Source: CADEEX01 sp040081555
GTDB lineage: Bacteria; Acidobacteriota; Vicinamibacteria; Vicinamibacterales; CAVVIG01
DNA: 64,000 bases
Reading direction: 5' to 3'
Assembly (NCBI GenBank): GCA_040081555.1
Contig: JBEBGG010000002.1
Span: 1-64,000, forward strand
How positions within the stretch are numbered: the first letter of the stretch is position 1; every line of letters begins with the position of its first letter. The notes under the pieces are model-generated. The model did not search any database. It saw only the letters and a list, made by a program, of their open reading frames with translations, and was not told where the DNA came from. The translations under genes were made by a program, and so were the position numbers. Of this stretch, positions 44,179 through 54,427 are shown one piece after another.

Positions 44179-45519
44179 ATGAACATCTGGGAACAGGTCC
44201 TCGCTCGGGTCGAGGCCAAGGTCAACCGTCACAGCTTCTACTCGTGGTTCAAACCCACCAGTTTCGCCGGGGTCGATGCCACGACAATATCGGTCCGGGT
44301 GCCGAACCCCCTCTTCAGGGAATGGCTCAACAAGCACTATTCGGGGGTCATCAGCGAGACGATGTCCGAGTTGAAGCAGGGCCACCTGTCGGTGACCTTC
44401 ATAGCCGAGGCGTCTCTGGACGGCAGCTCGATCATGTTGACCCCGGACGAGACCGCACATGTCGAGGCTGCACCAACAACCCCACCGCCGGTCATCCTCG
44501 GTTCTGGCGGCCTGAACTCTCGATACACCTTTGAAAGCTTCATCGTCGGGTCGTCAAACCAGTTTGCGCATGCCGCGGCACGCGCCGTGGCCGAGTCACC
44601 TTCTCGTTCTTACAACCCCTTGTTCATCTACGGTGGCGTTGGCCTCGGAAAGACCCACCTGATGCACGCCATCGGCCACTACGTGTTGAAGCACGAGAGG
44701 AACCTCAAGCTCACGTATATCTCGACCGAGCGGTTCATGAACGAGATGATCAACGCGGTACGCTACGACCGAGTTATCGATTTTCGAGAGCGCTACCGCA
44801 ATGTCGACGTATTGCTGATGGACGACATTCAATTCTTGGCTGGCAAGGAAGGTACACAGACGGAGTTCTTCCACACCTTCAATGCGCTCTACGATTCCCA
44901 GAAGCAGATTGTTCTCAGCAGCGATTGTCCGCCGCGAGAGATTCCAACACTTGAAGACCGGCTGCGTTCGCGCTTCGAGTGGGGATTGATTGCTGACATC
45001 CAGCTCCCAGACGTTGAAACACGTGTTGCAATTCTAAAGAAGAAAGCTGAAGCCGAAGCTGTTCCACTGCTTGATGACGTGGCCTACTTCATCGCTCAGC
45101 GCATCAAATCAAACATTCGCGAACTTGAAGGGTCGCTGATTCGCCTGATTGCCTTCGCGTCACTCACTGGTCAGGAAATCTCGCTGACACTCGCCCAAGA
45201 CGTTCTAAAGAACATCGTCGATCCCACTGAGCGAGCCGTCAACATCGATACCATCCAAAAAAAGGTGGCCGACTACTACCACCTGAAACTGACGGAGTTG
45301 AAATCACGCAACAACTCCAAATCGGTGGCGATGCCCAGACAGATCGCCATGTACCTTTGCAAGTCCCTGACTCATGCGTCACTACCGGAAATAGGCAGAA
45401 GTTTTGGTGGCAAGCACCACTCCACCGTAATTCATTCGATTCGCAAGGTGGAGGCCTTACGCTCAAAAGACCCGGGTTTCAACAGCCTGATCACCTCGAT
45501 CATTGAAGGATTCAAGTAA
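44179..45519 (+). CDS. dnaA: Replication initiator DnaA
   Basis: A 446-residue initiator. Domain I (residues 1-75, NIWEQVLARVEAKVNRHSFY SWFKPT) is followed by a short linker, an AAA+ domain with Walker A GGVGLGKTH (152-160) and Walker B LLMDDIQFL, and the domain IV helix-turn-helix signature GGKHHSTVIHSIRKVE. Length and order are typical. It is the first plus-strand gene; dnaN follows 261 nt later across the origin-like AT-rich gap. Confidence 0.98.
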   Translation: MNIWEQVLARVEAKVNRHSFYSWFKPTSFAGVDATTISVRVPNPLFREWLNKHYSGVISETMSELKQGHLSVTFIAEASLDGSSIMLTPDETAHVEAAPTTPPPVILGSGGLNSRYTFESFIVGSSNQFAHAAARAVAESPSRSYNPLFIYGGVGLGKTHLMHAIGHYVLKHERNLKLTYISTERFMNEMINAVRYDRVIDFRERYRNVDVLLMDDIQFLAGKEGTQTEFFHTFNALYDSQKQIVLSSDCPPREIPTLEDRLRSRFEWGLIADIQLPDVETRVAILKKKAEAEAVPLLDDVAYFIAQRIKSNIRELEGSLIRLIAFASLTGQEISLTLAQDVLKNIVDPTERAVNIDTIQKKVADYYHLKLTELKSRNNSKSVAMPRQIAMYLCKSLTHASLPEIGRSFGGKHHSTVIHSIRKVEALRSKDPGFNSLITSIIEGFK

Positions 45520-45780
45520 CTCCAGCTCTTTTCCACAGGCTCCATACACAGGGCTATCAAGAACCTGTGGACGGATCTTGATGGCCTAAGGCGAATCTTG
45601 ATTCACCAGAATCCATTCACGTTTTTTCAACAACGTAAATGATTCATTTTAAATAAGTTATAGGGAGAACTCACTTTTCAACACTATTCTTCTTCCTATA
45701 TAATTTCCATAATTTAGATCTTCTCTTTGCCTATGGGATTGCGGCCCGTCGTCACGGGCTGTTCGAGGTCAGCTACAGCC
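45520..45780. other. oriC: Probable oriC: dnaA-dnaN gap with AT-rich region
   Basis: Between dnaA and dnaN lie two DnaA-box-like sites (TTTTCCACA at 45529-45537; TGTGGACGG at 45566-45574) in inverted orientation, within the larger inverted repeat TCCACAGG and CCTGTGGA. They are followed by a conspicuously AT-rich tract (about 45620-45725) that contrasts with the surrounding GC-rich sequence, as a DNA-unwinding element would. Gene polarity diverges just upstream. No gene is present. Confidence 0.7.
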
Positions 45781-46887
45781 ATGGAATTTGTCGTCCGCAA
45801 GAACGACCTTCTGCGAGAACTACAACTTTTTCAGGGAATCGTCGAGCGTAAGAATACGATTCCGATTCTGGCCAACGTGCTGATGGACGCAAAGGACGGC
45901 AAGGTTTTTTTTCTTGCTACTGACCTTGAAGTTGCGCTGCGCAGTCAATGTGACGCCACGGTCACCAAAGCAGGCATCGTCACACTGCCTGCTAAGAAGC
46001 TCTACGAGATCGTCAAGTCTCTGCCCGATACGGACATCCGCATCGCCGAGGACAAGAACGGCGTCAGGGTCGCCGCAGATCGCTTCGATTCCCGTCTACA
46101 GACACTCCCCAAGGAAGACTTCCCTGCGTTGCCAGAAGGCGGCGCGCATCCCACGGCGATGCTCTCCAGTGCGTCCCTTAAGGAAATGGTGGCGAAAACA
46201 CAATTTGCTATCACAGGAGAAGATACGCGGTACTTCCTAAACGGCGCTCAGTTTCTTCTGAAACCTGATTCGATGAGTCTGGTGGCTACCGACGGCCACC
46301 GATTGGCCTTGGTGACGGTGAAGCGCGACGGCAAGCCAGGCGCAGAGGAGAACAAGGCGATTCTGCCGAAGAAGACGCTCGGCGAGCTGGGTAGGCTCCT
46401 TGGCGAAGCGGATGGCGATATCCGCTACGAGCGAGGTGAGAACCACATGTTCTTCGACGTGGCAGGTCGCACGTTGATATCAAGGATGATCGATGGGCAA
46501 TTTCCAGCCTACGAACGTGTCATTCCCAAGGGCAACGACAAACACATCGAGTTTGAGCGCGACCGTTTGACGAACGCCGTCAAGCGGGTGGCGCTGCTTT
46601 CAAACGAACGCTCACGCGCAGTCAAGTTTCAGATTGACAAGGGCAAAGTCGACGTCACATCGAGCAGTCCTGAACTGGGCGAGGCCCACGAGACGCTTCC
46701 TGTCGAATACAGCGGCGCGTCGATGCAAATCTGCTTCAACGCCCAGTACGTGCTCGATTTTCTTTCGGCGGTTACCTCGGACGTTGTTGCGCTCGAGTTG
46801 AAGGACGAAGTGAGCCAAGCCGTCATGACGCCCGTCGGCGCCGACGGCTACGACTACACCTACGTCATTATGCCAATGCGAGTCTGA
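45781..46887 (+). CDS. dnaN: DNA polymerase III sliding clamp (beta subunit)
   Basis: A 368-residue clamp with three similar domains. Start EFVVRKNDLLRELQLFQGIV and end YDYTYVIMPMRV are standard; EDTRYFLNGAQF and ATDGHRLA lie in the second domain. The frame is open from 45727, but the added residues extend into the AT-rich gap; I choose the ATG at 45781. It overlaps the gyrB start by 1 nt (TGATG at 46885-46889). Confidence 0.97.
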   Translation: MEFVVRKNDLLRELQLFQGIVERKNTIPILANVLMDAKDGKVFFLATDLEVALRSQCDATVTKAGIVTLPAKKLYEIVKSLPDTDIRIAEDKNGVRVAADRFDSRLQTLPKEDFPALPEGGAHPTAMLSSASLKEMVAKTQFAITGEDTRYFLNGAQFLLKPDSMSLVATDGHRLALVTVKRDGKPGAEENKAILPKKTLGELGRLLGEADGDIRYERGENHMFFDVAGRTLISRMIDGQFPAYERVIPKGNDKHIEFERDRLTNAVKRVALLSNERSRAVKFQIDKGKVDVTSSSPELGEAHETLPVEYSGASMQICFNAQYVLDFLSAVTSDVVALELKDEVSQAVMTPVGADGYDYTYVIMPMRV

Positions 46888-49415
46888 TGTCACCGATCGA
46901 CACTTCTGACCCAAACGCGCCTCTGAACACCGACGACCAGGTTGCTCTCAACGCGCTATCAGTATCGGCTGACTATTCGGCCGACAAGATCAAAGTACTC
47001 GAAGGTCTTGAGGCCGTGCGGAAGCGCCCGGCGATGTACATCGGCTCAACCGGGCCGGCCGGACTGCATCATCTCGTCTACGAGATCGTCGACAATTCGA
47101 TCGATGAAGCACTCGCGGGCTACTGCGATCAGGTGAACGTAACCATCCACGTAGATGGTTCCATCACTGTCATCGATAATGGGCGAGGCATTCCGACGGA
47201 TCGCCACGAGAGCGGCAAGTCCGCTGCTGAAGTCGTCGTCACCGTGCTACATGCCGGAGGAAAGTTCGATAATGACAGCTACAAGGTCTCCGGCGGCCTT
47301 CACGGCGTCGGCATCTCCGTTGTTAACGCGCTGTCAGAGACGATGTCGCTTGAAATCTGGCGGAACGGCATTGTTCACCAGCAAAGCTACAAGCGCGGCG
47401 CACCCACTGGCGATCTCGAGATCACAGGCACTACGAAGCGGCGTGGCACGAAAGTCACCTTCAAGCCTGACACACAGATCTTCGAAACCGTAGTCTTTAG
47501 CTTCGACACACTCGCCCAGCGACTGCGAGAGCTAGCCTTTCTCAATGGCGGCATCGTCGTCACGCTCGACGACGAGCGTGACGGGAAATCTCATAGGTTC
47601 CATTACGAAGGCGGCATTTCCTCGTTCGTCACGCATCTAAATACCAATAAGGCCGCGGTCAACGACAAGCCGATCTATATGCGCGGCGAAAAAGACGGCA
47701 TCGACACAGAAATTTCGATGCAGTGGAACGATGGTTACACCGAGACCATCTATACGTTCGCCAACAACATCAATACTCACGAGGGTGGGACACATCTCTC
47801 AGGTTTTCGCGCGGCGCTGACGCGCACCATCAACGCCTACGCAACCAAGAACAACCTAGCGAAAGATTTAAAGGAAAGCGTCACGGGTGAAGACATCCGT
47901 GAAGGTCTTACCGCGGTGATCAGCGTCAAGATCCCCCAGCCCCAGTTCGAGGGTCAGACGAAGACGAAGCTTGGCAATACTGAGGTCAAAGGGATCGTTG
48001 AAACAGTCCTCAACGACAAACTGGGCGCGTACCTTGAGGAGAATCCACAGGTCGCGAAGCGTATCGTTGGCAAGGCAATCGACGCGGCGCGAGCCCGTGA
48101 GGCGGCGCGCAAGGCGCGCGACCTCGTTCGCCGCAAAGGCGCATTGGACGGTAGTTCGCTTCCTGGAAAGCTAGCCGACTGCCAAGAGCGCGATCCCGCT
48201 CTTAGTGAGCTCTACATCGTCGAGGGCGAGTCAGCCGGCGGATCGGCTAAGCAGGGCCGAAATCGCGCGTTCCAAGCCATTCTTCCCCTGAAAGGAAAGA
48301 TCCTCAACGTCGAGAAGGCACGCTTCGACAAGATGCTCGGAAGCGATGAAATCCGGACGCTGATTGCGGCCCTTGGCTGCGGTATCGGTGCCGAGGACTT
48401 CGATCTCGCAAAGTTGCGCTACCACCGCATCATCATCATGACGGACGCTGATGTCGATGGATCTCACATTCGCACGCTACTACTGACGCTCTTCTACCGG
48501 CAACTACCAGCGATCATCGACAGCGGTTATGTCTATATCGCACAGCCACCCCTTTTTCGAGCCAAACGCGGGAAGTCCGAGACCTACATCAAGAACGAGC
48601 GGGATCTCGACGAATACCTCATTCGTCGATCAGTCGAGTCACGCGTCTTGAAGATTCCTGCGAGCGGCACGGAATTAACCGGTACGGGTCTTGAGAAGTT
48701 CCTGCAAAAGGTAATTGCGGGCCAGAAGCTTCTGCACACAATTGAACGACGGGGGCATAATCGTGCGATCGTCGAAGCACTGGTTGAGGTCGGTGCGGAC
48801 CGCGACTACTTCGTCGACCTCGAACGGCTTACCGCGTTTGCATCCGCGCAGTCGAACGATCAACGCAAGGTCTCGGTCCAACGAGACGACGAGAACGACC
48901 GCTTCCAATTAAATATCGAAGACCGGTCGACCGGCTATCCTCGAACGTATGTCGTAGGCGTAGATTTCATTGCGGGCGTCGAATACCGGACGCTGGTTGC
49001 GAACCGTCGCGACATGCCGAACATCGTTGGTGAAATTGTGGTCAGCACCATGGGGATGGTCACCGAGGATACGTTCGAGACTGGCACCAATAGCGTCCTC
49101 GCTGCGCCGATCCCCAAGACGTTCGTGCCTTCTACTGACGTTCGAATGACGACCGTCGACGAGCTCGTGAATTACTTCATTGCTGCGGGCAAGAAGGGTA
49201 TCGCCATCAATCGCTACAAGGGGTTGGGTGAGATGAACCCGGAACAGCTCTGGGAAACCACGATGGATCCCACAGTGCGTACACTGCTGCAAGTGCGTGC
49301 CGAGGATCACACCGAGGCTGATCTGATGTTCACAACGTTGATGGGCGATCAGGTAGAACCACGCCGAAGGTTCATTGAAGACAACGCCCTTGACGTAAAG
49401 AATCTCGACGTCTGA
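46887..49415 (+). CDS. gyrB: DNA gyrase subunit B
   Basis: An 842-residue type IIA topoisomerase ATPase subunit. GHKL ATPase motifs are VYEIVDNSIDEALAGYC, DNGRGIPTD and GGLHGVGISVVNAL; the TOPRIM domain has EGESAGGSAKQGRNR and MTDADVDGSHIRTLLL. The length includes the additional C-terminal insertion also present in proteobacterial enzymes. An N-terminal extension of about 30 residues precedes the conserved YSADKIKVLEGLEAVRKRPA. Immediately follows dnaN; recF is absent between them. Confidence 0.98.
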   Translation: MSPIDTSDPNAPLNTDDQVALNALSVSADYSADKIKVLEGLEAVRKRPAMYIGSTGPAGLHHLVYEIVDNSIDEALAGYCDQVNVTIHVDGSITVIDNGRGIPTDRHESGKSAAEVVVTVLHAGGKFDNDSYKVSGGLHGVGISVVNALSETMSLEIWRNGIVHQQSYKRGAPTGDLEITGTTKRRGTKVTFKPDTQIFETVVFSFDTLAQRLRELAFLNGGIVVTLDDERDGKSHRFHYEGGISSFVTHLNTNKAAVNDKPIYMRGEKDGIDTEISMQWNDGYTETIYTFANNINTHEGGTHLSGFRAALTRTINAYATKNNLAKDLKESVTGEDIREGLTAVISVKIPQPQFEGQTKTKLGNTEVKGIVETVLNDKLGAYLEENPQVAKRIVGKAIDAARAREAARKARDLVRRKGALDGSSLPGKLADCQERDPALSELYIVEGESAGGSAKQGRNRAFQAILPLKGKILNVEKARFDKMLGSDEIRTLIAALGCGIGAEDFDLAKLRYHRIIIMTDADVDGSHIRTLLLTLFYRQLPAIIDSGYVYIAQPPLFRAKRGKSETYIKNERDLDEYLIRRSVESRVLKIPASGTELTGTGLEKFLQKVIAGQKLLHTIERRGHNRAIVEALVEVGADRDYFVDLERLTAFASAQSNDQRKVSVQRDDENDRFQLNIEDRSTGYPRTYVVGVDFIAGVEYRTLVANRRDMPNIVGEIVVSTMGMVTEDTFETGTNSVLAAPIPKTFVPSTDVRMTTVDELVNYFIAAGKKGIAINRYKGLGEMNPEQLWETTMDPTVRTLLQVRAEDHTEADLMFTTLMGDQVEPRRRFIEDNALDVKNLDV

Positions 49416-49470
49416 GACCGCCGTTCCGCAACAACTTTGGCAAGACGAGCCCCCCTAAGTATTTGACACG

Positions 49471-51993
49471 ATGAGTGAACTCACTTCGCAGCTGCTTCCC
49501 GTCAATATCGAAGACGAGATGAAGCGTTCGTACATGGATTACGCGATGAGCGTGATCATTGGCCGAGCGCTGCCGGACGCCCGCGATGGGCTCAAGCCCG
49601 CCCATCGCCGTGTGCTCTATGGCATGAAGACGATGGGCCTAGCGTCCAACCGTGGCTATCGAAAGTGCGCGAAGATCGTTGGTGAGGTGATGGGCAACTT
49701 TCACCCCCATGGAGACGCTTCGATCTACGACACGCTTGTCCGTCTGGCGCAAGACTTCAATATGCGCTATCAGCTCGTAGACGGGCAAGGCAATTTCGGT
49801 TCGATCGACGGCGATTCGCCGGCGGCGATGCGCTATACCGAGGCCCGGCTACGGTCGCTCGGCGACGAGATGATGGCAGATCTCGATAAAGAGACCGTCG
49901 ACTTCACGCCGAACTACGACGAAACAACCGAAGAGCCAACCGTCTTGCCAACGCCGTTCCCGAATCTGCTCGTGAACGGATCTTCCGGCATCGCCGTTGG
50001 CATGGCGACGAATGTTCCTCCCCACAACCTGACGGAAGTGATCGATGGTTGCCTCTGGATCATCGAACATACCCATCTACGCGCCGATGTCTCTCTGACC
50101 CCTCCGACGCGTCAGGAAAAGCTTCGAAATCTGATTCGTCTGATTCCTGCGCCTGATTTTCCCACCGGTGGCTACATCGTCGGTCGAGGCGGGGCAGTGC
50201 AAGCGTACACCACCGGCCGCGGCTCGGTTCTGATGCGGGCCGCGCACGAGCTCGAGACGAATAAAAAGGGCGATCGCACATCTATCGTCTTTACCGCGAT
50301 CCCTTACCAGGTGAACAAGGCGAGACTGATCGAACGCATCGCCGACCTAGTGCGCGACAAGCTCCTCGAGGGTATTTCCGACCTTCGCGACGAGTCCGAT
50401 CGAGACGGCATGCGGATCGTCGTCGAATTGAAGCGCGGCGAACTACCCGAGGTCGTTCTCAACAATCTCTACAAGCACACGCCGCTGCAATCCAGCTTCG
50501 GCATCATCATGCTGGCGATTGTCGGAGGGCGACCCAAGGTCCTCACGCTGCTCGAACTCGTCGAAAGTTTTGTGGAATTCCGACGCGAGATCGTTCGTCG
50601 GCGGACTGAGTTCGATCTGCGCAAGGCCGAGGCTCGCTATCACATCCTCGAAGGTCTAAAGATCGCGCTCGATCATCTCGATCAAGTGATCGCGCTCATT
50701 CGCAGTTCGAAAACAGTCCAGGAAGCGCGCGAAGGATTGATGACAAACTTCGGTTTGTCACAGATCCAGGCGCAGGCGATCCTCGACATGCAGTTGCAGC
50801 GCCTCACCGGCCTTGAGCGCCAGAAAATCATCGACGAAATTGCCGAACTGCTGCGCGCCATCGAGCAACTGCGCGCGATTCTCGCCAACGAGCAACTGCT
50901 GATGCAAATTGTCTCGGATGAACTGCGCGAGGTGAAGACCAAGTATGGCGACGGACGCCGTACTGAAATTATTGAAGGCGAAGCCGGCGACCTGAACATC
51001 GAAGATCTGATCGCGGAAGAAGACATGGCGATCACGGTCAGCAACACCGGCTACATCAAGCGTACGGCGATCTCGACCTACCGCAATCAGAAACGGGGCG
51101 GCAAGGGCCGCATTGGCATGAGGACGAAAGAAGAAGACTTCGTCAGCCATCTGTTTGTGGCCTCAACGCACGCCTACATCATGATCTTCTCAGATCGGGG
51201 CCGCGCGTACTGGTTGAAAGTTCACGAGATCCCCGATGTCGGTCCAGGCGGCAAGGGCAAGTCCATCGCGAACCTCGTGTCGATGGAAGAAGGTGAGCGC
51301 ATCGCAGCCACGATCGCCGTCAAGTCGTTCGACGACGACAAGTTCGTGGTAATGGGCACACGCAAGGGTGTCGTTAAGAAGACGCCGCTCTCCGCCTTTG
51401 CCAATCCTCGCGCCGGGGGCATCATCGCGATGGGCATCGAGGACGGCGATCAGGTCATTGCCACGCAGGTGACGGATGGCAGCGGTGAAATTCTCATTGG
51501 TACCAGGGACGGCATGGCAATCCGCTTTGACGAAGGCGACATCCGTTCGATGGGCCGCACGGCCTACGGGGTCCGTGGCATCCAACTCAGAGCCGACGAC
51601 TACGTTGTCGGCATGGAAGTGGTCAAGCCCGGCGGCACTGTGTTGGCGGTCACTGAGCGTGGCTACGGCAAGCGCACCGAGATCGATGAGTATCGCGTCC
51701 AGGCCAGAGGTGGCGTGGGCATCATCAATATCGCCACCTCCGAACGCAACGGCATCGTCGTTGGGGTGGCCTACGTGCAGGACGGCGAGGAACTGCTGCT
51801 GATTACACAGCAGGGGATGATTCTGCGCATGCAGACCAACGATGTTCGAGCCATCGGTCGCGCCACACAAGGAGTGACGATGATCGACATCGAAGTCGAT
51901 GACAAAGTGGTCTCCATCGCCAAGCTCGGGAAAGAGGAAGCCGTGGTTGGTGATACCGCCGACGCGCCAGAGCTTCCAGATGGGCCTGCCTAG
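49471..51993 (+). CDS. gyrA: DNA gyrase subunit A
   Basis: An 840-residue subunit. Catalytic Tyr122 is in AMRYTEARL, and the quinolone region reads HPHGDASIYDTLV with Ala83 where Escherichia coli has Ser83 and Asp87 conserved. The GyrA box QKRGGKGR is near residue 540, followed by the beta-pinwheel DNA-wrapping domain. The box marks it as gyrase rather than topoisomerase IV. It follows gyrB by 55 nt; its 3' end is convergent with pcrA. Confidence 0.98.
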   Translation: MSELTSQLLPVNIEDEMKRSYMDYAMSVIIGRALPDARDGLKPAHRRVLYGMKTMGLASNRGYRKCAKIVGEVMGNFHPHGDASIYDTLVRLAQDFNMRYQLVDGQGNFGSIDGDSPAAMRYTEARLRSLGDEMMADLDKETVDFTPNYDETTEEPTVLPTPFPNLLVNGSSGIAVGMATNVPPHNLTEVIDGCLWIIEHTHLRADVSLTPPTRQEKLRNLIRLIPAPDFPTGGYIVGRGGAVQAYTTGRGSVLMRAAHELETNKKGDRTSIVFTAIPYQVNKARLIERIADLVRDKLLEGISDLRDESDRDGMRIVVELKRGELPEVVLNNLYKHTPLQSSFGIIMLAIVGGRPKVLTLLELVESFVEFRREIVRRRTEFDLRKAEARYHILEGLKIALDHLDQVIALIRSSKTVQEAREGLMTNFGLSQIQAQAILDMQLQRLTGLERQKIIDEIAELLRAIEQLRAILANEQLLMQIVSDELREVKTKYGDGRRTEIIEGEAGDLNIEDLIAEEDMAITVSNTGYIKRTAISTYRNQKRGGKGRIGMRTKEEDFVSHLFVASTHAYIMIFSDRGRAYWLKVHEIPDVGPGGKGKSIANLVSMEEGERIAATIAVKSFDDDKFVVMGTRKGVVKKTPLSAFANPRAGGIIAMGIEDGDQVIATQVTDGSGEILIGTRDGMAIRFDEGDIRSMGRTAYGVRGIQLRADDYVVGMEVVKPGGTVLAVTERGYGKRTEIDEYRVQARGGVGIINIATSERNGIVVGVAYVQDGEELLLITQQGMILRMQTNDVRAIGRATQGVTMIDIEVDDKVVSIAKLGKEEAVVGDTADAPELPDGPA

Positions 51994-52054
51994 ACGGCCT
52001 ACCTCTCGATCCTTCCAGCGTCGTACCCGATGGCCAGGCTCGAGTGATCAGAAA

Positions 52055-54349
52055 CTAAGCTGGCTCAAGTCTCGCGTATTTCGCCCGAAGCGTCTTCACG
52101 CCGGCACCACTGAAGCGCACCACAAGCTTCAGGTCATCGTCCACGGGTTCCACTGAGATCACGTTTCCGATGCCAAAGGTTGCGTGCTTGACTCGCATGC
52201 CCGCGTGCATCGAGACGGCGCCACGCTGATCTTCATCCTCGTAGCTGTAGACGCTGGTCGAGTACGCCGCCGGTTCTTCTCTGGTGCCGCCACGTCCTGC
52301 GCCTCGCCCGTACGGATTGGTGCGAAACGTTGATGGGTGCGACAAGCTGTTCTGGTAGCCGGAGCCTGTGAACGACGGAAGGATCTTTTCGATCAGTTCT
52401 GACGGCACCTCGTCGATGAATCTCGAGGGCTCGCTGGACTTGTATTCGCCAAAGACTCGACGGCGTGCCGCTCCCGTGAGAACCAGCTTTCGCCGCGCGC
52501 GAGTCATCCCGACGTAACAGAGCCGTCGTTCCTCCTCGAGTTCCTCTTCGTCCTCGGCCGAACGTGAATGCGGGAAAAGACCCTCTTCGAGCCCTGCGAG
52601 AATGACTGTAGGAAACTCAAGTCCCTTGGCACTATGCAGCGTCATCATCCAGATCCGCGCCTCTTTGGTGCCCTGTTCTTCGTCTACGTCTGACAGCAGC
52701 GACAGGCGATCGACAAATCCACCAAGCGATGGCTCCTGGTCCCGCCCCTCGTACTCGCGTGCCGCCGACACCAGTTCCGCAAGGTTCTCGATGCGAGCCT
52801 CGCTATCCTCGCTATGATCTTCTCGAAGAGCATTCAGATAGCCGCTGCGATCCAGGATCTTCGCAACCACCACCGACACCGGTTCCGCTCGCGCGACGTC
52901 GGTAAGGCCGACAATCAGATCCCGAAACGCAGCCAGTGATGACTGTGGTCGACCACCGAACACACGACCTTCGAGTCCACGCACCAGTCTCGCCCACAGC
53001 GAGTTTGGCGACGCGGCTGGGCGCAAACCCGCAAAGAGCGGTGGTAGGTCGGCGAAACCCGCGTCGACTTCAACCTTCTCGATGGCGTCCATTACGCCCT
53101 TGCCGATACCACGCGCCGGGACATTGATCACTCGGCGCAGACTGACGTCGTCGTGAGGATTGATCACGAGACGCATAAAGGCGAGCGAGTCTTTGATCTC
53201 CTTACGCTCATAGAAACGGACGCCGCCAACGATCTTGTACGCCAGTCCCCCCCGCATTAATGCGTCTTCGATCGCTCGAGACTGGGCGTTGGTTCGATAG
53301 AGGATCGCTACCATCGCATCGACATCTGACAGACCCGCGCGGGCAGTGCGGGTGATGAAGTCCGCCTCTTCGAGCTCGTCACCGCCGCGGTAGTAGGTGA
53401 TCTGCTCGCCCCCTTTCGTGTCAGTCCACAGGTGCTTGTCCTTGCGATTGCGGTTCTGGCCGATCACCGCTGACGCCGCGTCAAGAATGATCTGTGTTGA
53501 CCGATAGTTTTGCTCGAGCTTGACGACGACCGCTTCTGAGTAGTCGCGCTCGAAGTCGAGGATGTTCTTGAGGTCAGCGCCGCGCCATTTGTAGATGGAC
53601 TGATCAGGGTCACCGACGACACAGAGGTTTCGGTAGTGGCCGGCCAGGCGCTGAATCAGCACGTACTGCGGCCGGTTGGTGTCCTGATACTCGTCCACCA
53701 TGACAAACTTGAACTGCGTTGCGTATTTCTCTCTGACCGTGGAGCTCTGCTCGACAAGATCGACCGTCTTGAGCAGCAGGTCGTCGAAATCGAGCGCACC
53801 TGCTTCCTTCAGAGCGTTGACGTAGTAGCCGTAGACCTTGGCAATCTGCTCGTCGCGGCGGTTCCACCCCGCAGACGCAGCCATCACCTCTGGCCCCTCC
53901 ATCTTGTTCTTCGACGAGCTGATACGCGACAACGCTGCCCTCGGCTGGACAAAGGAATCGTCGATCTGGAGCGCCTTCAGTGCCTGCTTGATGACGGACA
54001 TTTGGTCCGACGAGTCGTAGATCACGAAATCGCGTGACAAGCCGATGGCTGGAGCTTCGCGCCTCAGCAGCCTGGCGCACAGTGAGTGAAACGTCGACAC
54101 CCACATCCGCCCGCAGTCCTCACCGAGCAGTGACTCAACGCGCGCGCGCATTTCCTCGGCGGCCTTGTTGGTAAAGGTGACAGCGAGAATCTCGTGTGGC
54201 TTGGCGTGTCCATCGCCGACCAGGTACGCAATGCGGCTGGTGATGACGCGGGTCTTTCCCGAGCCAGCGCCTGCGAGGATCAGCAGTGGCCCGCTTGTAT
54301 GGAGCACCGCCGCGCGCTGCTCAGGGTTGAGCGAATCGAGGAAGGACAT
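52055..54349 (-). CDS. pcrA: ATP-dependent DNA helicase PcrA/UvrD
   Basis: A 764-residue superfamily 1A helicase. Motif Ia/I GPLLILAGAGSGKTRVITSR, Q-motif LNPEQRAAV, motif II VDEYQDTNRPQ, motif III VGDPDQSIYKWRGA and motif VI CYVGMTRARRKLVL are present. The C-terminal tail ends in a PcrA-like Tudor segment (VKHATFGIGNVISVEP). The frame is open to 54388; I use the ATG where MSFLDSLNPEQR begins. Roles: repair and clearing of stalled forks. Confidence 0.96.
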   Translation of the reverse strand: MSFLDSLNPEQRAAVLHTSGPLLILAGAGSGKTRVITSRIAYLVGDGHAKPHEILAVTFTNKAAEEMRARVESLLGEDCGRMWVSTFHSLCARLLRREAPAIGLSRDFVIYDSSDQMSVIKQALKALQIDDSFVQPRAALSRISSSKNKMEGPEVMAASAGWNRRDEQIAKVYGYYVNALKEAGALDFDDLLLKTVDLVEQSSTVREKYATQFKFVMVDEYQDTNRPQYVLIQRLAGHYRNLCVVGDPDQSIYKWRGADLKNILDFERDYSEAVVVKLEQNYRSTQIILDAASAVIGQNRNRKDKHLWTDTKGGEQITYYRGGDELEEADFITRTARAGLSDVDAMVAILYRTNAQSRAIEDALMRGGLAYKIVGGVRFYERKEIKDSLAFMRLVINPHDDVSLRRVINVPARGIGKGVMDAIEKVEVDAGFADLPPLFAGLRPAASPNSLWARLVRGLEGRVFGGRPQSSLAAFRDLIVGLTDVARAEPVSVVVAKILDRSGYLNALREDHSEDSEARIENLAELVSAAREYEGRDQEPSLGGFVDRLSLLSDVDEEQGTKEARIWMMTLHSAKGLEFPTVILAGLEEGLFPHSRSAEDEEELEEERRLCYVGMTRARRKLVLTGAARRRVFGEYKSSEPSRFIDEVPSELIEKILPSFTGSGYQNSLSHPSTFRTNPYGRGAGRGGTREEPAAYSTSVYSYEDEDQRGAVSMHAGMRVKHATFGIGNVISVEPVDDDLKLVVRFSGAGVKTLRAKYARLEPA

Positions 54350-54427
54350 TGCAATGCCAAATGCTGGATGCGAGAGGGGTGGCGACAAAGAAGGCCACCG
54401 ACCACCATCAGCTTAGCATCGTCGGTC

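Noticed and set aside
51994..52054. Shared terminator between gyrA and pcrA
   Set aside because: No stable stem-loop with a T run could be found by eye.
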